The notes under the pieces: model-generated | Told to the model about the DNA's origin: nothing | The model's database searches: none | The model's input: the letters and a program-made list of their open reading frames with translations, nothing else | Position numbers and translations under genes: made by a program | Shown here: in pieces, positions 44,101 through 56,100 of the stretch | How positions within the stretch are numbered: position 1 is the stretch's first letter | Layout of the letters: each line of letters opens with the position of its first letter | NCBI GenBank assembly: GCA_030533445.1 | Contig: CM060069.1 | Span: 1,395,756 to 1,459,755 of the forward strand | Direction: 5' to 3' | Origin: Cyprinodon diabolis | Taxonomy: Eukaryota; Chordata; Actinopteri; Cyprinodontiformes; Cyprinodontidae | Length of the DNA stretch: 64,000 nt

Positions 44101-47100
44101 TGCAGAACATCTCCGGGATTAAAGGACTAGAGAAATGACCAGTAACTGTCTGAAAGCAAATTAGTGAGCGCTGGGATTTCTAACGAGCACTTGAATGCCC
44201 CATCACCTGAAAACTCAATAAATTTGAATTTTTCAGTCAGAGAGGTGGATAAGAAATGTTTATTTAGACATTCAGTCGATCTATGAATCTGTGATTGACC
44301 TCATGGTCTGGATGACTGAAACCTGGCTGAGGAAGCAGCCCCTGCTTGGTTTCCACTGAACGAATGAAGCAGGCTGATCTGAACGAGTCTGGATCAATCC
44401 TGATCTCACCCTGTATGTTCTGAACGCCGGTGTCAGGTCAGCAGCTCTGCGTGTCAGTGACCTGTTCCCCTGAGGGGCGCGCATCCCTGGATGTTATGAC
44501 ACTGCAAAAATAATGGGTTAACCGTTCTTAAATGAAGCGTATTTATCCTTAATCTGAGCAGGAAAATAAGATGATCTGCAATGGAATGTGTGTTTTTACT
44601 CTTTAAATAAGATAATCAGATAATATGTGCTTGAAATAAGACAATGCAATTGTTTATTTCTTAATTTAAATGTAAATTATCTGGATCCATTGCCAGACGG
44701 TCTTGCCGCCTCAATTCAGGAAAGAATGAACTTATTTTTGGAAAAAAATGGTTTTAGTATTTTGCAGTGTAATGCTACGTTCACACCGGACGCGCTTAGA
44801 GCAGCAAAAGCAGCTGGTTTACATGCAAAGTCTATTGTTGAAGTCACTGGGCTCTATTTATTCACTGGATTGCTGATTACCTGAAAAAAGTGAAGCCACC
44901 GGCCGCCATATTAATACTAACCGCTCCCATGGAGACGCGCAGTGAAAATCCCTCCCTGTGCAGCATTTGGCTGCAGAAACCAGCAGTTTTCTGTCTGCAG
45001 GAAGACGTTCCGGATAATTTCCCAGTCACTGGATGAACTAAGCAACAAATCCATCTATAGCGATGGATCCTATAACTTAGTCTGCAGTATGTATTTTCAA
45101 CACCAGGTCGTCTGCGTGTCACAGTGAACACAGAGACGTCCCCGCCCCCTTCTGTAGACACTCTGGTGCAACTCCCCTAAACTGTAGGTGACCGCAGACA
45201 GGAGGCCTCTGATTGGTCAAATCTACATCTGCTTACCGGCTTGTTTTGTTTGTCTGACCGCCATTGTGGAAAACGACTCATGAAGATGGAGCAGCTAGCA
45301 GAGCGAGGTGTGTGAGAACGCTGGGACCCTTTTTCCACCTGGATCCCCGCTCTTTTTGGCCCTCATGTCCCTCCGTTGTCACACAAACTTGCCCCCACTT
45401 CCTCACCACCTCGGCCGTATCTAGACCCACAGCTAGTTCCTGATTGGCGTTGTGGCGTGGAATAACAGCGCAGACCGCGCTTCACTGTTGGTCAGAAATC
45501 AAAAATATCTGCGACACGCTGCTGGGGAGGGATAAGCAGGCTGTGAGAGGTCGTGTTTTGTGAGGAAAGCACAAACCCTTATTTTGACTAAATCAGAAGT
45601 TGCAGTAGCTCCCGGCAACCATGTAGTTTGCGCGACGGCACGAACAGCAACCGCCCCGTTCTTCTTCTGATTGGCTAATACTTTTAGTTTTGGAGCGCTC
45701 CTTTGCTACCATTGGCTAACAAACACAAGAGGGATTTCGATACAGTAAATTTATTTTCGAGTGATTTTTATTTTTGCTATCCACGGCCAATCGCTACGGG
45801 CCGGAATACTTTAATCCCTGGTAGCCTAACATTAGTCTGGCTATCTCAGACTGACTGGAAGACATTGACTGAGTTAGACACTGACATTGGGTCTAACATT
45901 AGAAAATAGGAAGTAGAGCAAATAGAAAGTCATTCACTGTGAAATGTTAATCTAGTAATTCTTTATTAGGTGGATGATGCTGTAGTTTTTATAGAGTTTG
46001 TTGTCTTTCTCATTTGAAAAAGTCATGAAATATATTGCAGGTTATACTGATGGAAAAAAAGCAACTGAAACATTTTTAAAGCCTGATGCAGATATGGCAT
46101 CATTCATGCACAATCTGCAAATAGGAAAATACTAAAGCATTAACAGACATGTACTTCATTCAGTCTATATGTTAAATATTAAAATGATAAAATGTAATTA
46201 CCATAAAAATGTAATAAATACATGTATGTTACATGAACATCAATTTAGCTCTTTTGCTCATCTGTATTATTCTGCTCGTATAATATGTTATATTACATGA
46301 TTTATAGACTTCGTTGACTTCATAATGACTATGCAATGTGATGGGCCGATTTATTTATTCTAAGTTAAAGTTAATCTGCTGATGCTGTGAAACAGCCAGT
46401 CTGTGTCAAAGTGATGAATTTATCTTTATTTTAAAGTCTTAAGTCTCCCTGAAAATGAGAACATCATTGCTGTTCGTTGCTGTAGTGCAAAGACCGTTTG
46501 TTAGACTCCCTAGTTAGACCGGTCTAACTAGGGAGTACCAATATGTCGGCCAGTGGCTTCACTTCAACCCCATAATACCAACGGGCGATCAGCAATCAGG
46601 GAATAAATAGAGATCGGTTGTTGGCGTGCGTTTAGAGCAGCAGGAGCCGCATCTCCTGAGCTTCTGTAATCTGGATGAACTGACTGCACAGACCATGTTT
46701 TCAGGAGGACTTTCTCCCTTCAACATAGATTCTAACTACTTTCTACCCGCTGATCACAGCTAATATAGCAAAGCTGCTCTCTGGCATTGAACACAGGAGC
46801 AGCAGAAGCATCTGGACTCACTTTACTGGACGCCTGACCTTAATGAGGATCAGAGATGAAGCAGTAGAAGCTGCTTTGCTGCTGAAAGCATGTTTGGTGT
46901 GAACTTAGCGTTACATAACAGAAAGAATTTGGAACAAATACTTTCAGAGGTTTTAAATGTTTTTGTCAGAACAACCATAGAAATACTAAACTCAGAACGT
47001 TAAAAAAGAGGCGAGAAGAATGACTTTGAGCAAACGGAGCTCCCTCTGTGGATGTCCTACCTCCTTCAGCTGCAGCTTGCTCAGAACAGACGTTGGATGG

Positions 47101-50100
47101 CAAAGAACCTTCTTCTCTCGGTGACTGCACAGCAGAGAGGCCTTCCTGTTGACGTGAACTATGTTGGGATATATGCCGGCCACCAGCGCCGCCTTCACCA
47201 CCGCCCAGTTCTCAGAGTTCAGATTGACATCGCGGATGTCGCTGTCTCCGCGGGCGCGCACAAAACCTGCAGGAGAAAAAACGCCGCCCCCGTTAGCAGA
47301 CATAGAACAGGTGAGTGGCCTGCAGAAGGAACATCTGTTAGAAACCAGAGGAGAACCGACCGATAGCACGGAGCTGTCCCAGCAGCTGTGTCCTCATGCC
47401 CAGAATCATGTCCATGGTAGACTGGGACAGGAAGTTCTTCTCACAAAAGGATCTATTCCAGCCCTCGCTGCGGGCCTTCTGCCATCCCTAAAACACAGCA
47501 AAGGTTAAACGTAATAACATCTCATGTTTCAGCTGTACAGGGTGCAAAGTGTTTCTCTCCACAGGTTTTCATTCAGTAAACATAAAGAGGCGAGTCTGAA
47601 TGGAGGCTTTGCTTCTCTTCTAACAAACAGCTGCAGGTGAACATCATCAGTTTCAAACAGCCATGGATGAAGCATCTCCATTCAGAAGATATCAACTCAT
47701 CGTCCTGTTCATCAGAGGTGGACCTAAAGTCACCTGCAACCATCTAGTCCATCCATCCAGGTCCTAAACAGGTCACTGATTGTCGACAACCAGAGTGAAC
47801 ATTTCTATAGAAACATTCAAAGATGTTTGACTAGAAAACTGTTTCTGCAACGTGTTCCTGGCAGTTTTCCCATCAGAACCAGTCACCTCCAGGGTTAACC
47901 CTGATGGGAACCCGGCCGCATTCCCATCAGAACCAGTCACCTCCAGGGTTAACCCTGATGGGAACCCGGCCGCGTTCCCATCGGAACCAGTGACCTCCAG
48001 GGTTAACCCTGGTGTGAACCCGGGCGTGTTCCCATCAGAACCAGTCACCTCCAGGTTTAACCCTGATGGGAACCCGGCCGCGTTCCCATCAGAACCAGTC
48101 ACCTCCAGGGTTAACCCCGATGGGAACCCGGCCGCGTTCCCATTAGAACCAGTGACCTCCAGGGTTAACCCCGATGGGAACCCGGCCGCGTTCCCATCAG
48201 AACCAATGACCTCCAGGGTTAACCCCGATGGGAACCCGGCCGCGTTCCCATCAGAACCAGTGACCTCCAGGGTTAACCCCGATGGGAACCTGGCCGCGTT
48301 CCGATCAGAACCAGTGACCTCCAGGGTTAACACCGATGGGAACCCGGCCGCGTTCCCATCACAACCAGTGACCTCCAGGGTCAAACCCGATGGGAACCCG
48401 GCCGCGTTCCCATCAGAACCAGTGACCTCCAGGGTTAACCCTGATGGGAACCCGGCCGCGTTCCCATCAGAACCAGTGACCTCCAGTGTTAACCCCGATG
48501 GGAACCTGGCCGCGTTCCCATCAGAACCAGTGACTTCCAGGGTTAACCCAAGATGGGAACCCGGCCGCGTTCCCATCAGAACCAGTGACCTCCAGGGATA
48601 ACCCCGAATGGAACCCGGCCGCGTTCCCATCAGAACCAGTGACCTCCAGGGTTAACCACGGGGGGAACCCGGCCGCGTTCCCATCAGAACCAGTGACCTC
48701 CAGGGTTAACCCAAGATGGGAACCCGGCCGCGTTCCCATCAGAACCAGTGACCTCCAGGGATAACCCCGAATGGAACCCGGCCGCGTTCCCATCAGAACC
48801 AGTGACCTCCAGGGTTAACCCAAGATGGGAACCCGGCCGCGTTCCCATCAGAACCAGTGACCTCCAGGATTAACCACGGGGGGAACCCGGCCGCGTTCCC
48901 ATCAGAACCAGTGACCTCCAGGGTTAACCCCGATGGGAACCCGGCCGCGTTCCCATCAGAACCAGTGACCTCCAGGGTTAACCCCGATGGGAACCCGGCC
49001 GTGTGCCCATCAGAACCAATGACCTCCAGGGTTAACCCCGGTGGGAACCCGGCCGTGTTCCCATCAGAACCAGTGACCTCCAGGGTTAACCCCGGTGTGA
49101 ACCCGGCCGCGTTCCCATCAGAACCAGTGACCTCCAGGGTTAACCCCGGTGTGAACCCGGCCGCGTTCCCATCAGAACCAGTGACCTCCAGGGTTAACCC
49201 AGGTGTGAACCCGGCCGCGTTCCCATCAGAACCAGTGACCTCCAGGGTTAACCCCGGTGTGAACCTGGCCGCGTTCCCATCAGAACCAGTGACCTCCAGG
49301 GTTAACCCCGGTGTGAACCCGGCCGCGTTCCCATCAGAACCAGTGACCTCCAGGGTTAACCCCGGTGTGAACCCGGCCGCGTTCCCATCAAAACCAGTGA
49401 CCTCCAGGGTTAACCCCGGTGTGAACCCGGCCGCGTTCCCATCAGAGCCAATGACCTCCAGGGTTAACCCCGGTATGAACCCGGCCGCGTTCCCATCAGA
49501 ACCAATGACCTCCAGGGTTAACCCCGGTGGGAACCCGGCCGCGTTCCCATCAGAACCAGTGACCTCCAGGGTTAACCCCGGTGTGAACCCGGCCGCGTTC
49601 CCATCAGAACCAGTGACCTCCAGGGTTAACCCCGGTGTGAACCCGGCCGCGTTCCCATCAGAACCAATGACCTCCAGGGTTAACCCCGGTGTGAACCCGG
49701 CCGCGTTCCCATGAGAACCAATGACCTCCAGGGTTAACCCCGATGGGAACCCGGCCGTGTACCCATCAGAACCAATGACCTCCAGGGTTAACCCCGGTGT
49801 GAACCCGGCCGTGTTCCCATCAGAACCAGTGACCTCCAGGGTTAACCCCGGTGTGAACCCGGCCGCGTTCCCATCAGAACCAGTGACCTCCAGGGTTAAC
49901 CCCGGTGTGAACCCGGCCGCGTTCCCATCAGAACCAATGACCTCCAGGGTTAACCCCCGTGTGAACCCGGCCGCGTTCCCATCAGAACCAGTGACCTCCA
50001 GGGTTAACCCCGGTGTGAACCCGGCCGCGTTCCCATCAGAACCAATGACCTCCAGGGTTAACCCCCGTGTGAACCCGGCTGCGTTCCCATCAGAACCAGT

Positions 50101-53100
50101 GACCTCCAGGGTTAACCCCGGTGTGAACCCGGCCATGTGCCCATCAGAACCAATGACCTCCAGGGTTAACCCCGGTGTGAACCCGGCCGCGTTCCCATCA
50201 GAACCAGTGACCTCCAGGGTTAACCCCGGTGTGAACCTGGCCGCGTTCCCATCAGAACCAATGACCTCCAGGGTTAACCCCGGTGTGAACCCGGCTGCGT
50301 TCCCATCAGAACCAGTGACCTCCAGGGTTAACCCCGATGGGAACCCGGCCGTGTTCCCATCAGAACCAATGACCTCCAGGGTTAACCCCGGTGTGAACCT
50401 GGCCGTGTTCCCATCAGAACCAATGACCTCCAGGGTTAACCCCGATGGGAACCCGGCCGTGTTCCCATCAGAACCAATGACCTCCAGGGTTAACCCCGGT
50501 GTGAACCTGGCCGTGTTCCCATCAGAACCAATGACCTGGAGGTCATTGGTTCTGATGGGAACCAATTGGTTAACCCTGATGGGAACCCAGCCGGGTTGTT
50601 CCCTGCAGGCTCAGCTCTTTGGAGGACGCTTCTGAAGGCCTCATCATTGGTCTGTTTGTGACACACCATGATACTCCCCCTGCATGCTCCCAGCAGGAGA
50701 CCAAGTTATGATTATCTTTACTTTTCTCTTCTTATTGGTCCCACTTGCTTTTCTAAATAAACATTAGTGTCTTCAGTCAGAGGCTTCTCCTTCAGAGCTG
50801 TGAGATAGACCTCTACAGGAGAGCCTTGCAGCACCAACATCTGAACCCTGAAACCACGCCTTCAGTGATTTAGCATGTTTCTGTGTACCTGTGGATGGAC
50901 GGTGTACCTGGAAGGCTCTGAGAAGGGCCATGTGGTCGCTGAAGGTGCTGGCGGTGAAGTGCATGCGGCTCTGCAGAGCAGCTCTCTTCTGGGAGCTTTC
51001 AGCTGGAAGCGTGAACGGGTCACGGTAGGCCAGACTGCAGGCAATGGTGAGAATGGGGTCCAGGCACTTGAGCACGACGCCACACAGCACCATTTTGCCC
51101 AGGTGGGACTCCACAGGTAGGTCGGCCAGGTGGAACCCCAGGTCAGTCAGGTCTTCGTTCTGGTCAAGGGCGTCTATGGTCTGAGCGACATGGAGACATG
51201 CGTTATAGACGGGCAGACACTTCATGGACCTCAGGAGAAGGTTTCACCTTCAGCATCTGGACTGCGCTCTGGATGGAATGTGTGGGAGGAGGCTGAGGAG
51301 CTTTGGACAGGAAGTCAGCGATTGGACAGGAGGAAGGAGCCAGCAGCTTGGTCTGCAGACACAGCTCCTGAGGAACACATCAGCTCACCTTTAGCTTTCA
51401 AACAGCAGCAACCAGCTCTCCTGATGGGGCTGAACAAAAACCTCTACGGTGACAGAAGGCAGATCAGCTTCATGGTGTTTTTAAAGCCGTCTGCATCCTT
51501 TCAGAGGAAGATGGAAGGTCTGGAAGCGGCTGAGCTTTACCTGCAGCGGCATCCGGAGCAGCTGTGGAACCTGGAACTCCTGCATGTTCTTATAGTGGAA
51601 TCGACTGAAAAGATGGAAGCAGATCCCTGGTCTGCAGCGGCCCGCCCTGCACAGACACAACGTCACAGGATCCTCATCACCGCTCAGCGGAGCTTCTAAC
51701 TTAGTGCTTTCCCCCGCTAAATTAAGAACAATTAGATGACTTTATTTGAGCACATTTTTCTAGAATTTGATTTCTTTAAATCTTTAAATCTGTTGTTTTT
51801 GAAATTTACTTTTAAGTGTCCGGACAGAAGATTTATCTCGCCGTCTCAAAAAAGAAATGGTTGGTTTTGATCCTCCTGCTGACCTCCAGGGACCTCGATG
51901 CCAGAAGTCCTCACTCCTTTAAACTTCTAAGAGTACTGAGGCTGAATCCTGCTTTGACAATGCCAAATTGTTGTGGGAAAAAAAGTATTCAACTATTCAC
52001 CCTAGTTAAGTTTATCTTTTCAAATAGAGATCAGTTCATCATACAGCCCTTACTGCAGGGTAATCAGCCCTGTTCTGATCTGAGCAGCGTTTGTTCCTCC
52101 TTACTGACAATAATGAAAGTAGTCAGAGTCAAAGCAAATTACACTTTGGTTAAACAGTAACATGTTATAATAAACCTTGAGAAAGAATCTGGCTTGTTGT
52201 GGGATGAAGCTATGTCTACAAAGACCGTCAGTCAGGCATTGTTTGGCCTAGCAGGATAAACAGTAAAAAACTTTTCTTAGTGAGTAAATAGCATAAATCA
52301 ATATATGTAATAAAAGAAATCACCTCGAATAGCTCCCCCATCCCCTCTCGCATTTATACCTGGAGGGTTCTGGGGGTTGTCTGGTCCGGGGGCGGGGTGG
52401 GTGGCCGGGCCCAAAGCAGACCCAGATCAAGCTGTTACTTTATTTTATATCTAAAACTATATCAGTTGGTTGTTCTGTTCTTTTTACATCTCTTTGCAGG
52501 TGATGAAGCAGATTAAAGATGTTTTATCATTATCTCTCTTTTATCTCCTCTTTCTTTCATCTTTTGTCCTTTTCAGTTTTTCCTTTACTGTTCTACTTAC
52601 ATTGCAGTGTCCATATAATCTGTAAAACTCCTTGCATAATTTATAATAAATCTATTTATATGCATAAATCAAGCGGAACACTATGGCGATAGCCGTACTG
52701 CTCCACTGGTGAAAGCACAATGTTGGGCTCTTTTTTGGCATCAAGACAATCATTCTCATTGCCTCATTGCCAGAGAGGAACGTCTAGCGTCAGACACGGA
52801 GGAAGAGGAGTGATGGTCTGGAGGAGGGGAAGACTTGAAGGAACACACGCAAAACGACCAGCTGTTTTCTGCAGCGCCACCAGGAAACACCCCCTGGTTG
52901 GTCAGGTTCCTCCCAGTGGGGTAAACCAACGAGGAGATGGTCAGATGGATGCTGGGTGGAAATAAACACCAAGAGAAGAAGGTTTCCAAATCTAAGAGGA
53001 GATCAGGTCCAGAATGTCCTCCATGCTCCCTGAATGTGAAGGAAAGCTCAACATTCCCGTCGGAGTGACTCTCTCTCTGCTGACTCATCTGGGAAGAGTT

Positions 53101-56100
53101 TAAGATAACTGGGATGTTGGTCATGTCTGATGATGACGAATCATCTCTATCCTGAAGGGAGGTCAGAGGTCAGCTCAGTGTTTTTAGCTAGCTTCAATTC
53201 TCCCACAGGGCAGGATAGCTTTAGGTGTCGGAGCCCATGTAGCAGCTGATTACCAGATTAAAAGTCTTTCATCTATCAGCATTGCATGTACCCACATCTA
53301 AATCCATCATGATCTGCACTAATAAGCAGAATCTCCAAGCCAAATTTCCCATTTTTTCCTAGGATGGTGAAGGCATCACCTGCGCTACTCTGCTTCTAAT
53401 TGGCTATTACACACTGCCTTTAGTGAATACATCGGTTAACTGTAGGCATGACGACCAGTGAGCCAATCGGAGGCAGGGAGGGGCGGGTCCTGCTGAGGTT
53501 AATATTGCTTACATATTAAATAACATTTAAACGATTTGCCGTTAAGATTAGCAAAGAATCGCTAATTTGAAGGCAGTTTGTCAAACAACACTTTCCCAAT
53601 TACAAACGTCCTCATGAATTAGCATTAGCAAGCAGTTCAGCTAATGTTAGCAATGCTAGCCCGTTAGCCTAACATCGATGCCTGCTCTGCACCCCCCATC
53701 CCTGCTGGATAAAATGCTGTCAGTAAAGAGGAAGGTGACTCTTCGTCCTTAAAGATGTTGCTACAACTGTGGATGATGACATCACTACGCTAGGTGGGCG
53801 TGGCCATTTCTACTGTTGGAGCTCATATATGAGGTTAATAACATGTGAAGCCCAGACAGTACTGGGTTAGGAGGATTACAGGATTAATGTTTTATGATTT
53901 CTTGCATCGATGCAACTATAGAAATACAATTTTAAAAAAGTCAGATTTTTTGGGTTATTTTTAGTTTGAGGATTTGGCAAAAATGGAATATGCATAATGG
54001 GACTCCTTTAATTTCAAACCTCCATGTGGAAATAAAATGCAGGTGTTTTCACACCACAGTAACAATATGATCCTCCTTCCCCTCCTTATCAGGGCAGTAA
54101 AAAGCAGCCTGCAACGGCAGCCTTTCATGACATTATTAGGCTGTGTCATGATTAGGGGTGTAAATCATGGCGATTCTATTCAGTGTCGATTTCCTGACCC
54201 AACAATTCAATTATTTTCGTTACTGAAGAATACACCACCATACGATTTGATTAATAGGTTAATTTTTTTTTTACACCTTACAGGCTAGACAATGTTTTAA
54301 ATTTGAAATAAATCCATGAAAGCTGTAGTATCGTTATGCATTTTTTTGAGAAAGAACAGTAAATAGCAGAAGTAGAAAAGTTGCATCAAAAAATACTGCA
54401 AAAATACTGCAAAGAATCAGTGCAATGAGTTCAATGCAATACCTCGGCTCAAGACGTCCCGCCCCCTCCACAGACGCTCTGCTGCTCCTCTCCCAAATTG
54501 TAGCTGACCGCAGACAGGAGGCCGGCTTGTTTTGTTTTTATGACCAAAATTGCGGAAAACAACTCGTGAAGTTTGACCCGCTAGAAGAGCGAGGTGCGCG
54601 AGAACGCTGGGACCCTTTTTCCACCTGGATCTCTGCTCTTTTTGGCCCTCATGTCCCTCCGTCGTCGGACTAAACTCGCCCCCACTTCCTCACCGCCTCG
54701 GCCGTATCTAGACCCACAGCGTGTAGCGCAGACCAAGCTTCAATATTGAGCATAAATCAAAAATGTCTGCGTCAAGCTCACTGCAACACACTGCTGTAAG
54801 AGTATAACCAGGAAGCGCGGTAGGAGGGCAAAATAGGTTTAGCGCCACCGCAGCACGGGAGGGAGAATTACGCCCAGGAGCAAATGGATAAAAATAGACC
54901 GGAGGGAAAAAAAACATGAATCGATCTCTTGAGGACGTATCGATGCATCGCATCGTCGGCTGTTGGATCGATGCATCGATACAAAACCATTATTATTTAC
55001 ACCCCTAGTCAAGATGGTAGCTGATCTAATTACTCACTTCACTCACCTACTGAACCCTCCCCGCACTCTGATTATCATTCATCTTGTCCACCTGCTCCTT
55101 CTGCTTTATATTCGGTTCAGCGCAGCTATCGGGGCCAGATCATTATGTATGGGAGTGTCCTGCCGCGCCTCGTTTGGCAGTCCATCGGCTGATCCTGCCT
55201 TATTCAAGAGGATGGACTGAACCGTTAAACCAGGTAAGTGACTCAGATGGAAAATCGTCTTCAGTCGGATGATCATGGTCACGTTTCTCCCTATCCAGAG
55301 CGTCTGTGATGGGCGGTCCCCCCACAGATCTGCAGATCCACAGCCCTGCTTTCCACCTCTGTTTGGTTTCTTTTTGTTAATAAATGTTTAGAAACTTCCC
55401 GCTGTCTGTCTCGCATAAACACCGGCTCCTACATTCTGGTTTCATGAATCTATGGAAACACAAATAAGTCGATACCACCTGCCTGGCACCGTGCCGCACT
55501 GAAAGGTGTGTTGCAGGATATGAAGCAAATCTTTGATTTGATTGATTTTAAATTTATCTATTATACAAATGTTTACAGCTTTGGAAAACATAAATAATTA
55601 TTGTCATCCTCCACACCATATTAAACAAAACAAAATCCATCTTTTTTTATTTTGTTTGCTCTGAAAAAGTGCCGGTAAGCCACAAGGGGGCGCTAGAGAG
55701 CCGCGGGTTGCCGACCCACGCTCTAGAATCACAAACATCCAGATCTCACCTTCCTTTCCTCTGCAGGACGCTGGCTTTGCAGATCCAGACAGACTTCAAC
55801 ATGGAGACGCGACTCAGCGTATCAAAGGACTTCTGCCACAGAGAAAGGCCACAGACAGGCAGCGTGTGACTAAACTGAGCGGGAAGATGGATGTTTCATG
55901 TTCTGCTCACGCTGCGACTGCTGTTCTGGGACCAGCACCTCTTTGACTTTCCCTGAATCGATGACGAAGACCACGTCATCGATGGTGATGCTGGTTTCAG
56001 CGATGTTGGTAGAAAGAATCTGAAAGAACGAGATGGAAGAAAGCAGGTGAGCAAAGCCTCCGTCCTGGATGATCAGAACAGCCGAAGTTTGGATTTGTTT

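Larger units (their letters stand above)
44852..46612. mobile_element. TIR DNA transposon, copy B (THAP-bearing)
   Basis: Both termini CTCTATTTATTC match copy A at 9233-15700. The right arm read inward is CTCTATTTATTCCCTGATTG. It is 1761 bp long. The interior includes a THAP-like frame near the left end, a module shared with the hAT-like element at 54.15 kb, and AT-rich sequence (46085-46560) aligning with 15175-15690 in copy A. It shows the empty site of the gypsy insertion: 'cctgtgcagcatttgg' is uninterrupted here. Confidence 0.7.
44769..46914. mobile_element. Outer TIR element split by copy B of the THAP-bearing transposon
   Basis: The left end ATGCTACGTTCACACCGGAC and the inverted right end (read inward ACGCTAAGTTCACACCAAAC, ending near 46912) are terminal repeats of about 45 bp. 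They also share GCTT..AGCAGCAAA.GCAGCT. TA flanks both ends. Without the nested insertion (44852-46612) it is about 0.39 kb. A fragment of the same family is at 63760-63912. Confidence 0.65.

Noticed and set aside
47773..50635. Frames of 285-590 codons on both strands (LTLEVTGSDGNAA / SRVNPGVNPAAF repeats)
   Set aside because: The 54-bp period is divisible by three, so open frames arise on both strands. They lie inside a well-defined ythdc2 intron.
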